From positions 1,932,001-1,996,000 of the forward strand of contig NZ_CP011994.1 of the NCBI RefSeq assembly GCF_001632845.1: a DNA stretch of 64,000 nt, in the 5' to 3' direction. The notes beneath the pieces were generated by a model. That model did not search any database and was not told where the DNA came from. It saw only the letters and a program-made list of their open reading frames with translations. This DNA is from Ectothiorhodospira sp. BSL-9. GTDB lineage: Bacteria; Pseudomonadota; Gammaproteobacteria; Ectothiorhodospirales; Ectothiorhodospiraceae. Positions 57,112 through 64,000 of the stretch are shown here, in pieces. A program made the position numbers and the translations under genes. Position 1 is the stretch's first letter; every line of letters starts with the position of its first letter.

Positions 57112-57146
57112 AAAAAAAGCCGCCACCCGCATGTGCGGGGGGCGGC
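57112..57146 (-). terminator. Terminator upstream of apaG (ending the 57.2-57.9 kb genes)
   Basis: On the minus strand, a 13-base stem GCCGCCCCCCGCA/TGCGGGTGGCGGC with one mismatch and seven T. It follows the small-protein pair and separates it from apaG. Confidence 0.8.
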
Positions 57147-57173
57147 CATCGGTCCAGCCGGGGAGGGTGTCCG

Positions 57174-57704
57174 TCAGACCATTTCGTTCACGGTGCTCTG
57201 GGCTCCCTGGGCCTGAGTGCTGGCCACATCGAAAGCTCTCTGCAAATCATCCTGCTGTTGCCGTGAGGCCATCTGTTCAGTGTCGGGTCGGCCAGCCGCG
57301 TTGTCCGGGCCCCGTTGGTCGCCCTGAATCTCACTGAACTGAGCCTGAGGTGTTTCGTTGGCAGCCACCTGGCTCAGGCTGGCCTGATCCACCCCGAAAC
57401 CCTGAGGTGTCGGGGTGCCTTCGCGAGGAGCCGCCTCCAGGCGGGCCTGAGCTGCAAGCTCGGCATCGCTGCGCCCGACCGCGGCCTGATTATCGGCGCC
57501 CTCGGGAGGATTCTGGGGCGTGTTCTGACCCGGGTTGGGGTTCCCCTGTTCGGTTTGCCGGGCGTCCGAGACAGGGCGGACGGTTTCCATCTCCACGGCG
57601 GTGCCGCCGCCCTCCAGGCGGTCGGTGGGGGTCGGCATCACCGCGTTGGTGGTGGCGGGCATCACCGGGTTGAATGCGGGCATGTTGACGTTCATGGTTT
57701 CCAC
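57174..57704 (-). CDS. Hypothetical, low-complexity protein paired with a rod-like protein
   Basis: 176 residues, rich in Gln, Asn, Pro, Gly and Ala and probably disordered through residues 1-140. The end (QQQDDLQRAFDVASTQAQGAQSTVNEMV) can form an amphipathic helix. I do not recognise a family. It starts MNVNMPAFNP; 57704 or 57695 are both possible. It is 7 bases after the rod-like gene and followed by a terminator, so the two form a small operon. Confidence 0.65.
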   Translation of the reverse strand: METMNVNMPAFNPVMPATTNAVMPTPTDRLEGGGTAVEMETVRPVSDARQTEQGNPNPGQNTPQNPPEGADNQAAVGRSDAELAAQARLEAAPREGTPTPQGFGVDQASLSQVAANETPQAQFSEIQGDQRGPDNAAGRPDTEQMASRQQQDDLQRAFDVASTQAQGAQSTVNEMV

Positions 57705-57711
57705 CTTTTGC

Positions 57712-57948
57712 CTAGACCTTCATATCAATCAGTGTGCCAAGCATCTGGTTTTCCGTCTGCAGGACCTTGGCGGAAGCCTCCACCTGATTGGCGTTCAGGC
57801 GCTGCTCCACCAGAGGCTGTGCGATACCCCGAGTGCCCTGGCCGTTCAGATTGTCGGCGCTGGCGATCTCGGCTGCATTGCTGCGCAACCCCTGCATGCC
57901 GGACTGAATGCCCGACAGTGCGTAACCGGATGTGATTGAGACGGTCAT
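57712..57948 (-). CDS. Small flagellar-rod-like axial protein
   Basis: 78 residues. The beginning (YALSGIQSGMQGLRSNAAEIASADN) resembles the N-terminal helix of flagellar rod/hook axial proteins (FlgB/C/F/G), and the end (NANQVEASAKVLQTENQMLGTLIDM) resembles their C-terminal helix. The usual middle domain is missing. A strong GAGGAGG site precedes the ATG. No other flagellar gene is in the window, so the link is by sequence pattern only. Confidence 0.7.
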   Translation of the reverse strand: MTVSITSGYALSGIQSGMQGLRSNAAEIASADNLNGQGTRGIAQPLVEQRLNANQVEASAKVLQTENQMLGTLIDMKV

Positions 57949-58151
57949 GGCCTCCTCGGGTACATGTACATTTACATCGACGCTTACTACCAAGTATAGA
58001 ATATACCCAGCGCCCATGCAGCCCGTCGGGCGGTAAAGTGCTGCCGTTGGGGCTTGTTGTGGTGTGACCGGGATGGGGGCCGCTGCGTTCCCTGGTTGGG
58101 GGTGATAATCTAGCCCACTGTGTTTTCTCCCTGACCATCGGTTAACCCCCC

Positions 58152-58832
58152 ATGCTTAGAAAGATCCTGATTTTCCTGGCCCTGGCCATCCCCTTTTTCG
58201 GCCTGTCCATGCTGTTGACGGGGCCGCCGCCCCAGCCCAGCGAGGATGAGTTGCCGTGGAACGTGGAAGTCCTGGATGGGGGCGATTCGCGGGTGTTTGG
58301 CGTGACGCTGGAACAGACACCACTGAATGAATTGCGCGACCGTCTCAGACTGTTTCCCAGTCTGGGGCTCTTTGTCTCCCCCAGTGGCGACCGGCGTCTG
58401 GAGGCCTATTTCGGTTCGGTGAAGCTGGGCCCCTTCGAGACCAATCTGCTGGCGCGCCTGCAGGCGGATGAGGACACCCTGGACGCCATGGTCGCGCGTT
58501 CAGTGAACGACAAGCCCATGCCCAGTGGCGCGCGTCGACTGGAGCTCTCGGAGCAGGACACCCGTCGGGCCCTGGAGTTGCCGGTGGCCGAACTGTCCTA
58601 TGTGCCGCGCGCCCGCTACGACGAGGAGACCGTGCTGGAGCGCTTTGGCCGGGAGCCGCAGAAGCTGCTCATGGACGATGGGCGCCAGTATTACCTGTAT
58701 CCCGATAAGGGGGTGGCCATCCTGCTGGTGCGCCGGGGGCGGGATACCCTGCATTTCATCTCCCCCAGGCATTTCGATGATTTGCGTGCACGCATCGAGG
58801 AGGGCGAATCCCTGCAAAGGCCGCTGCCGTGA
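58152..58832 (+). CDS. Hypothetical membrane-anchored protein
   Basis: 226 residues. An N-terminal membrane segment or uncleaved signal ([21 protein letters not shown]) is followed by a Pro-rich linker and a soluble domain ([25 protein letters not shown]). The C-terminal part contains [16 protein letters not shown] and a hydrophobic strand [12 protein letters not shown] do not recognise it by name; similar proteins occur in Ectothiorhodospiraceae-type genomes. It overlaps the YcgN-like gene by 4 bases (GTGA), so they are coupled. Confidence 0.75.
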   Translation: MLRKILIFLALAIPFFGLSMLLTGPPPQPSEDELPWNVEVLDGGDSRVFGVTLEQTPLNELRDRLRLFPSLGLFVSPSGDRRLEAYFGSVKLGPFETNLLARLQADEDTLDAMVARSVNDKPMPSGARRLELSEQDTRRALELPVAELSYVPRARYDEETVLERFGREPQKLLMDDGRQYYLYPDKGVAILLVRRGRDTLHFISPRHFDDLRARIEEGESLQRPLP

Positions 58833-59293
58833 GCAAGGTGATGACCGCGCCGGCGGATGGACAACGCTTCTGGGAGGAGTTGAGCCTGGAGGCGATGGAC
58901 TCGCAGCAATGGGAGGCCCTGTGTGATGGCTGCGGGCGCTGCTGCCTGCACAAGCTCCAGGACGAGGATACCGACGAGATCTACTACACGGATGTGGCCT
59001 GCCGCCTCCTGGACGCGCATTCGTGCCGCTGTGGGGATTATGCCCATCGGGCCCGGCAGGTGCCCGATTGTGTCTCGCTCACCGCCGGGGAGGTGAAGCA
59101 CATCCCCTGGCTGCCGCACACCTGCGCCTACCGGCGGTTGGCGGAAGGGAAGCCCCTGCCCCAGTGGCATCCACTGATCACCGGGGATCCCGACAGTGTG
59201 CACACCGCCGGGATCTCGGTGCGGGGGCGCATTGTGGATGAGGAGGCCATGACCGGCGACTGGGAGGATCACATCGTCGATTGGCCCGCCTGA
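58829..59293 (+). CDS. UPF0260 (YcgN) family cysteine-rich protein
   Basis: 154 residues with a cysteine cluster [32 protein letters not shown] and VPDC, the pattern of the YkgJ/YcgN family thought to bind an Fe-S or zinc centre. The function is not established. GTG start at 58829. It converges with the GST gene 4 bases later. Confidence 0.88.
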   Translation: MSKVMTAPADGQRFWEELSLEAMDSQQWEALCDGCGRCCLHKLQDEDTDEIYYTDVACRLLDAHSCRCGDYAHRARQVPDCVSLTAGEVKHIPWLPHTCAYRRLAEGKPLPQWHPLITGDPDSVHTAGISVRGRIVDEEAMTGDWEDHIVDWPA

Positions 59294-59297
59294 GCCG

Positions 59298-59999
59298 TTA
59301 TGGTGCCTGGATGTGGCTGAAGCGTCTGGGGCCGTAGCCGTCCTTGCCGGCCAGATAGCCGCTGAGCCGTTGGGGGAAATCGGAAGGCACCGAGCCGGTG
59401 ACGGCATCCAGGGCCAGCAACTGCTCGCCCCAGGCCTTGAGGCGGGGGAACTCGTCCTCCTCGAACAGGGGCTCGCGGGCGTTCATCAGGCGGTAACGCA
59501 TCAGCAGCGGGGCGAAGGCGGCGTCCACCAGGGAGAAGTTGGCGCCATTGAACCAGGGACCGTCCCCCAACTGCGCCTCAAGGCGGCGCAGCCCGGCGAG
59601 GGCAGAGGCCAGGTGGTCTTCCATGTCCTGTTCGGTCTCGGCCATCATGATCCGGTACTGGTCGATGATGGCGCCGGAGCCAAATTCGATCCAGGCCCGA
59701 TTGAAGGCCAGCGTGAGGGGGTCGGCGGGCTTGAGACTGGGCGGGGTGATGTCGTCCACATACTCATTGATCACGGCCGACTCGAACAGATGGGTGTTGC
59801 CGTCCACCTCCAGTACCGGCACCTTGCCCGTGGGGGAGATCTCCAGGAACCAGGCGGGCGGGCTCTCCAGGTCGATGTACTCGATCTCGTAGGGGGCCTG
59901 TTTGTATCGCAGGGTGATGATGCTGCGTTGCACGAAGGGGCAGAGGTCGAAGCTGATGAGTTTCAAGGGCATGGGCAACACGGGGTTGGGGTCTGGCAT
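59298..59999 (-). CDS. Glutathione S-transferase family protein
   Basis: About 233 residues. An N-terminal thioredoxin-like domain with SFDLCPFVQRSIITLRYK (Cys in the CPFxQR motif, as in Omega/DHAR/SspA-like GSTs) and the cis-Pro loop GKVPVLE, then an all-helical C-terminal domain. It could reduce dehydroascorbate, thiolate or related substrates with glutathione; the real substrate is unknown. Start is ATG at 59999 or the ATG at 59972, which fits the domain border better. Confidence 0.85.
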   Translation of the reverse strand: MPDPNPVLPMPLKLISFDLCPFVQRSIITLRYKQAPYEIEYIDLESPPAWFLEISPTGKVPVLEVDGNTHLFESAVINEYVDDITPPSLKPADPLTLAFNRAWIEFGSGAIIDQYRIMMAETEQDMEDHLASALAGLRRLEAQLGDGPWFNGANFSLVDAAFAPLLMRYRLMNAREPLFEEDEFPRLKAWGEQLLALDAVTGSVPSDFPQRLSGYLAGKDGYGPRRFSHIQAP

Positions 60000-60028
60000 C
60001 ACAGTCTAGCAGTCGCAAAGGTGAATCC

Positions 60029-60421
60029 ATGAACGAACCCGCAACTTCAGTGCGCCTGGATAAATGGCTCTGGGCAGCACGTTTCTTCAAGACGCGTTCC
60101 CTGGCCGCCGAGGCGGTCAGTGGCGGGCGGGTGCATGTGAATGGGGATCGCGTGAAACCCTCCCGCAGCGTGCGTGTGGGGGATCGCCTGCGCATCAACC
60201 GCTCGGGGGAGACCTGGCTCGTGGACGTGCTGGGACTCAATGACAAGCGTCGCCCGGCCGCCGAGGCACAACAGTTGTATGAAGAAACCCCGGAAGGGCG
60301 GACCACCCGGGAGCAGGAGGCCGAGGCCCGGCGTCTGGCGCGTCTGGCCACGCCCCACACCGATCACCGCCCGGACCGCCGGGATCGTCGCCATATCCGC
60401 CGTTTCATCGGCAAGGACTGA
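60029..60421 (+). CDS. hslR: Ribosome-associated heat shock protein Hsp15
   Basis: 130 residues with an S4 RNA-binding domain: VRLDKWLWAARFFKTRSLAAEAV and GGRVHVNGDRVKPSRSVRVGDRL, then a basic, Arg-rich tail. Hsp15 rescues stalled 50S subunits carrying nascent chain-tRNA after heat shock. It is 7 bases before the Nudix gene. Confidence 0.92.
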   Translation: MNEPATSVRLDKWLWAARFFKTRSLAAEAVSGGRVHVNGDRVKPSRSVRVGDRLRINRSGETWLVDVLGLNDKRRPAAEAQQLYEETPEGRTTREQEAEARRLARLATPHTDHRPDRRDRRHIRRFIGKD

Positions 60422-60428
60422 GATCACC

Positions 60429-60839
60429 ATGCCCAGACCCGTCACACCGCTGATTGCCGCCGATGTGATCATTCGTCGCGAACCAGGTGACGCCCATGTC
60501 CTGTTGATCGAGCGTCGTCATCCACCCCATGGCTGGGCCTTGCCCGGGGGCTTTGTGGATGTGGGGGAAACCGTGGAGCAGGCAGCCGTCCGCGAGGCCC
60601 TGGAGGAAACAGGCCTTGAGGTGAGTCTGGAGGGGTTGCTGGGACTGTATTCGGATCCCGGGCGGGACCCCAGGGGGCATACGGTCAGTGCCGTCTATCT
60701 GGCCAGTGCCCGGGGCGAGCCCGAGGCGGCCGACGACGCAGCGGCGGTCAGGTGGGTGGATCCAGCGGCACCGGGGGTGCCGCTGGCCTTCGATCATGCT
60801 CGCATCCTGGCTGATTACCTGGCTCGGAGAGCAACCTGA
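60429..60839 (+). CDS. Nudix hydrolase
   Basis: 136 residues with a complete Nudix box: GGFVDVGETVEQAAVREALEETG (Gly, then REXXEEXG). The N-terminal part (HVLLIERRHPPHGWALPGG) matches ADP-ribose/8-oxo-dGTP-type enzymes. It splits a nucleoside diphosphate linkage; the substrate is unknown. It is in one transcript with hslR. Confidence 0.9.
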   Translation: MPRPVTPLIAADVIIRREPGDAHVLLIERRHPPHGWALPGGFVDVGETVEQAAVREALEETGLEVSLEGLLGLYSDPGRDPRGHTVSAVYLASARGEPEAADDAAAVRWVDPAAPGVPLAFDHARILADYLARRAT

Positions 60840-60888
60840 GCGGTCGCGTGGGTGTTGCCCGTGCTGCCGCTCATCAGGCGCTGCCTGC

Positions 60889-61962
60889 TTACTTCTCGGT
60901 GCGCTCGTCCACCCACTTGCCGATGGCCGGGGGCACCATCTTCTGGGCCTTGCCACTCACGTAGATGCCGATGTGGCCACCGGGGAAGGACAGCTCGGTG
61001 TAGTCCTTGGTGCCCACCTTCTTGGCCAGAGCCTTGGAGGCGTCGGGCGGCACCAGGTGATCCTGCTCGGCGAAGATGTTCAGCACCGGCATGGTCACGT
61101 TGGCCAGATCCACCTCGTGATCGCCGATGTGCAGCCCGCCGTTCATCAGCTTGTTCTGCTGGTAGAAGTCCTTGATGAACTGGCGGTAGGTCTCGCCGGC
61201 CTGGTCGGGGCTGTCGAAGATCCACTTCTCCATGCGCAGGAAGTTGTCCAGCTTGTCCTTGTCCTGCAGCACTTCAACCATGTCCAGGTACTTCTGACCC
61301 ATCAGCTGGTAGGGCTTGAGGTTGAGGAAGGTCCAGTTGAGCAGTTCACCCGGGATGTTGCCCATGGTGTCCACCAGGGTGTCGATGTCCACATGCTTCA
61401 CCCAGTGGGCGAGGATGTTGCCCGGGGTGTGGAAGTCCACCGGGGTGACCATGGTGATCAGGTTCTGCACCTTCTCGGGATTCATGGCGCTGTAGCACAG
61501 GCTGAAGGTGCCGCCCTGGCAGATGCCCAGCAGGTTCACCTTGTCGATGCCGTGACGCCAGCGGATCTCGTCCACGCAGCGGTCCACATAGCCGTTGAGG
61601 TAGTCGTCCATGGTCAGGAACCGGTCCGCACGGTCCGGGTAGCCCCAGTCGATGAGGTACACATCCATACCGGCATCCAGCAGGCCCTGAACCGTGGAGC
61701 GGTTCTCCTGCAGGTCGGTCATGTAAGGGCGGTTCACCAGGGCGTAGACGATCAGCACCGGTACCGGGTTCTGCACCTTCGAAGTGGAGGGCTGGAAACG
61801 GTACAGGGTCAGCTTGTCTTCGCGATAGACGGCTTCCTTGGGCGTGACACCACTGGGGATGTCGTCGGCCTCGGCCAGGTTCTGCAGGCCGGTGGTGAGT
61901 TTCTTCTGGAACGTGGAAATCTCATCCAGCACCTGATCGGGGCGGATCTGAATCGGGATCAT
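60889..61962 (-). CDS. phaC: Class III poly(3-hydroxyalkanoate) synthase, PhaC subunit
   Basis: 357 residues, the short class III size. The lipase-like box GICQGG holds the catalytic Cys148; the Asp in FAEQDHLVPP and the His in FPGGHIGIYV complete the triad. It polymerises 3-hydroxybutyryl-CoA on PHA granules, as a complex with PhaE. It follows phaE by 14 bases on the minus strand. Same layout as in Allochromatium vinosum. Confidence 0.96.
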   Translation of the reverse strand: MIPIQIRPDQVLDEISTFQKKLTTGLQNLAEADDIPSGVTPKEAVYREDKLTLYRFQPSTSKVQNPVPVLIVYALVNRPYMTDLQENRSTVQGLLDAGMDVYLIDWGYPDRADRFLTMDDYLNGYVDRCVDEIRWRHGIDKVNLLGICQGGTFSLCYSAMNPEKVQNLITMVTPVDFHTPGNILAHWVKHVDIDTLVDTMGNIPGELLNWTFLNLKPYQLMGQKYLDMVEVLQDKDKLDNFLRMEKWIFDSPDQAGETYRQFIKDFYQQNKLMNGGLHIGDHEVDLANVTMPVLNIFAEQDHLVPPDASKALAKKVGTKDYTELSFPGGHIGIYVSGKAQKMVPPAIGKWVDERTEK

Positions 61963-61976
61963 GTCCTGTCTCTCCT

Positions 61977-63173
61977 TTACTTCTTGGGCTCGTCGGCTTT
62001 CTTGGTGGCGCTCGCGCTCGGGGTCTTGGCGGCGGAGGATGCGCTGGCGGTGTTGCTGCTGGCGCCGGAACTACCCGCACTGGAGCTGCCTGTGCTGGTG
62101 CTATCCGTCTTTGCCGAGGACTGGGTGCTGGCGCTGCTCGGCTTGGAGGCGCTGGACCGGGTCGACGAGGGCTTGCGGTTGGCGCTGGAGCTGGCTTTGG
62201 CCTTGGCCTTCTTCTCTTCGTGCTGCATTTCGCGCAGGGCCGACTTGATCTGATGCATCTCGCGGCGGCTCTCCTGCAGGCGACGGTGCAGGGTGTTCAC
62301 CTCACGGCGGGTGGGCATGTTCAGGCTTTCGGTGACCTCGTCCATGAGGCGGGTGCCCTGGCGCTTTACGGCCATGAGGCTGTTCACCATGTCGCCATAG
62401 ACCTTGGCATATTCCTCGGACATGACGAACTCGCCATAGACCTCTTCGCTCACATCCACCCATTCGTCGTACAGGGCGCGCATGGAGGTGATGGGAGTAT
62501 CCTGGCGGCCGGCGTCGTCAAGGCGCGCCCGGAACCGGTCCACCGAGTCCATGCCCACCTTGGCGAAGGCCTGCTGGTATTGCTGCATGGCCTGCTGGTA
62601 CTCCATCATCAGCTTGGCCAGGTTCTGATACTGTTCCTGCGACTCACGGGTGTAGCCCACACCCGGCACGGAGAGGAAACGGTCCATCTGTTCCTGCACG
62701 ACATCGCCGTAGGGCGGACGTGCCGCGGGGCGCAGGGCCTGCATGAAGTCGCCCGGCATGGGCATGAAGGTGGAGCCGGCGCGGCTCCAGGTATCCATGG
62801 GCATCTGCCAGAAAGGATTGACGTCCTTGCCGGGCATCTGTCCAAGCCCCATGTTCTTGAACGCACTGGTCATCTGGTCCAGCCACTGGGTGACGGCCTG
62901 AGTGGCATCCGTCTGGCCGTTGGCGCCCTTGTAGAAGTTCTCCGCCATGGCGAAGTAGTTGCGGCTCATCTGCATCATCTGATCCATCATCTGATTATTG
63001 CCGCCGGGCAGGCCCTGGGAGGCGACCTGCCACCATTGATCCAGCCCCTGTGGCCAATTGGGCTGGTTGCTCTGGCCGCCCACGGCCTTGCGGCTCATGT
63101 CCATCCAGGCGTCCCAGTACTTGCGCTGAGCGTCCAGCCATTCATCGGGAGCAAAAGGGTTCGAATCAGCCAT
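61977..63173 (-). CDS. phaE: Class III PHA synthase, PhaE subunit, with Ser/Ala-rich tail
   Basis: 398 residues. The family core starts FAPDEWLDAQRKYWDAWM and ends with helix VTESLNMPTRREVNTLHRRLQESRREMHQIKSALREMQ. The C-terminal ~80 residues are low-complexity Ser/Ala/Lys/Thr, absent from the A. vinosum protein (about 357 residues) as I recall it. PhaE activates PhaC and may guide it to granules; the tail could bind DNA or granule surface like phasins. It is divergent from phaA. Confidence 0.93.
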   Translation of the reverse strand: MADSNPFAPDEWLDAQRKYWDAWMDMSRKAVGGQSNQPNWPQGLDQWWQVASQGLPGGNNQMMDQMMQMSRNYFAMAENFYKGANGQTDATQAVTQWLDQMTSAFKNMGLGQMPGKDVNPFWQMPMDTWSRAGSTFMPMPGDFMQALRPAARPPYGDVVQEQMDRFLSVPGVGYTRESQEQYQNLAKLMMEYQQAMQQYQQAFAKVGMDSVDRFRARLDDAGRQDTPITSMRALYDEWVDVSEEVYGEFVMSEEYAKVYGDMVNSLMAVKRQGTRLMDEVTESLNMPTRREVNTLHRRLQESRREMHQIKSALREMQHEEKKAKAKASSSANRKPSSTRSSASKPSSASTQSSAKTDSTSTGSSSAGSSGASSNTASASSAAKTPSASATKKADEPKK

Positions 63174-63327
63174 TCAGTGTTCTCCTGTGGATCCTGTCAT
63201 CGCCGGGAAAGGCCCCAGCGGGTCGGGTTTGCGAGTGTATGAAACCATTGGCCAGTCGCCAAGCATAAAGGCAAAAGCCAGGAACCCAACGCTTACCCGG
63301 CTTGGTGGCTCAAGATTAGCATACTGG

Positions 63328-63422
63328 TTGTGCACTGCAACAATTCCACTGGCACCGATCGTGGGTTCATTGGTCACGCGCGTCCCGGTTCTGGTATAAA
63401 CAAACTGTTGTGCACGACAACA
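63328..63422. promoter_or_regulatory. Paired palindromes in the phaE/phaA gap, PhaR-like sites
   Basis: Two related sites: TTGTGCACTGCAACAA (63328-63343) and TGTTGT-GCACG-ACAACA (63406-63422, perfect 6-bp arms). PhaR regulators of PHA genes bind TGC/GCA-rich palindromes of this kind. The second is next to a TATAAA -10 (63395-63400) and 74 bases before phaA. Assignment to PhaR is inference. The remaining gap (63174-63327) shows no gene. Confidence 0.5.
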
Positions 63423-63495
63423 TTGTAGATGTTCACTCACGCGGTGTGTGTCGTGTTGCGAATTTTTCGATAACGATTCCAAAGCAGGAGGATTT

Positions 63496-64000
63496 ATGGC
63501 TGATTCCACGGTCATCGTCGGTGCTGCCCGCACCCCCGTCGGTACGTTCAATGGTTCCCTGGCGAAGATTCCCGCTTCCACCCTCGGGGCTCTGGTCATC
63601 AAGGGATTGCTGGAACGGACGGGAATGTCCCCTGAACAGGTGGATGAGCTCATCCTGGGGCAGGTGCTGCAGGCCGGCGTGGGCCAGAACGCTGCCCGTC
63701 AGGCAGCGGTGGAGGCGGGCATCCCGTACACCTCCCCGGCCATGACCATCAACAAGGTGTGCGGCAGCGGCCTCAAGTCGGTGCAGCTGGCCTGGCAGGC
63801 CATTCGCTGCGGTGATGCCGGCGTCGTCATCGCCGGAGGTCAGGAAAACATGAGCGCATCGCCGCACGTGCTGCCGAACTCCCGTCAGGGCACCAAGATG
63901 GGGGACTGGAAGATGGTGGACACCATGATCCGCGATGGCCTTTGGTGTGCCTTCAATGACTATCATATGGGCACCACGGCCGAGAACGTGGCCACCGAGT
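63496..64000 (+). CDS. phaA: Acetyl-CoA acetyltransferase, N-terminal part
   Basis: 168 residues before the window ends. Thiolase family: VIVGAARTPVGTFNGSL at the start and the catalytic Cys in INKVCGSGLKSVQLA (about residue 89). It condenses two acetyl-CoA to acetoacetyl-CoA, the first step of PHB synthesis, matching the PHA synthase genes beside it. GGAGG precedes the ATG. A full protein would be about 393 residues; phaB may follow. Confidence 0.94.
   Translation, partial: MADSTVIVGAARTPVGTFNGSLAKIPASTLGALVIKGLLERTGMSPEQVDELILGQVLQAGVGQNAARQAAVEAGIPYTSPAMTINKVCGSGLKSVQLAWQAIRCGDAGVVIAGGQENMSASPHVLPNSRQGTKMGDWKMVDTMIRDGLWCAFNDYHMGTTAENVATE

Overview
The window is high-GC, densely packed chromosomal DNA from a gammaproteobacterium, most likely of the Ectothiorhodospiraceae (for example Ectothiorhodospira or a close relative). 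This placement is inferred from gene content. It rests on a cytoplasmic SoeABC-type sulfite-oxidizing molybdoenzyme, a class III PHA synthase (PhaC plus PhaE) as in purple sulfur bacteria, and several gammaproteobacterial gene orders: rhlB/trxA/rho, purHD, zapA-6S RNA-ygfA, ygfB-pepP-ubiH-ubiI and lgt-thyA-folA.

Layout. 1-0.9 kb: start of an SDR oxidoreductase and a Phd/PIN toxin-antitoxin pair with a palindromic operator. 0.9-4.2 kb: DsrE-like protein, FmdB-like zinc ribbon, DUF502 membrane protein and aspS. 4.4-9.1 kb: soeABC. 9.1-12.4 kb: rhlB, trxA, rho. 12.4-18.1 kb: glgP, purD and purH on the minus strand, followed by a candidate small RNA. 18.4-21.2 kb: ferredoxin, outer-membrane protein, and a GlcF-like iron-sulfur protein with an unusual linker. 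21.3-23.4 kb: coq7, rplM-rpsI, tRNA-Gln and a duplicated tRNA tail. 23.4-26.2 kb: a sigma-54 activator followed by a porin with a sigma-54 promoter. 26.4-33.5 kb: a giant FAD/Fe-S oxidoreductase, uppP, rpiA, ilvA. 33.5-41.5 kb: EVE protein, ygfA, 6S RNA, zapA, ygfB, pepP, ubiH, ubiI and a methyltransferase. 41.6-47.5 kb: a tandem glycine riboswitch and terminator controlling gcvT-gcvH-gcvPA-tpx-gcvPB-dgkA. 47.6-51.3 kb: a secreted GlcG/HbpS-like protein and the divergent znuA / znuCB zinc uptake genes. 51.4-57.1 kb: folA, thyA, lgt, a lipoprotein, an acyltransferase, apaH, a methyltransferase and apaG. 57.2-60.8 kb: two small proteins of flagellar-rod flavour, hypotheticals, GST, hslR and a Nudix hydrolase. 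60.9-64 kb: phaC and phaE, divergent from phaA, which is cut by the window end.

Most of the window is housekeeping. The less ordinary material lies between genes. A dispersed palindromic element with the core GGTGTCTGTCCCC occurs at six loci, often directly at a stop codon. REP-like hairpins occur at three loci. There is a strongly supported orphan sRNA candidate (18.2 kb), a 6S RNA, a tandem glycine riboswitch with terminator, two duplicated tRNA-Gln tails whose hairpins differ by compensatory changes, a likely sigma-54 regulator/porin pair, a Zur-like operator and PhaR-like operators. I found no CRISPR array, prophage, transposase or obvious novel multi-gene defence system.
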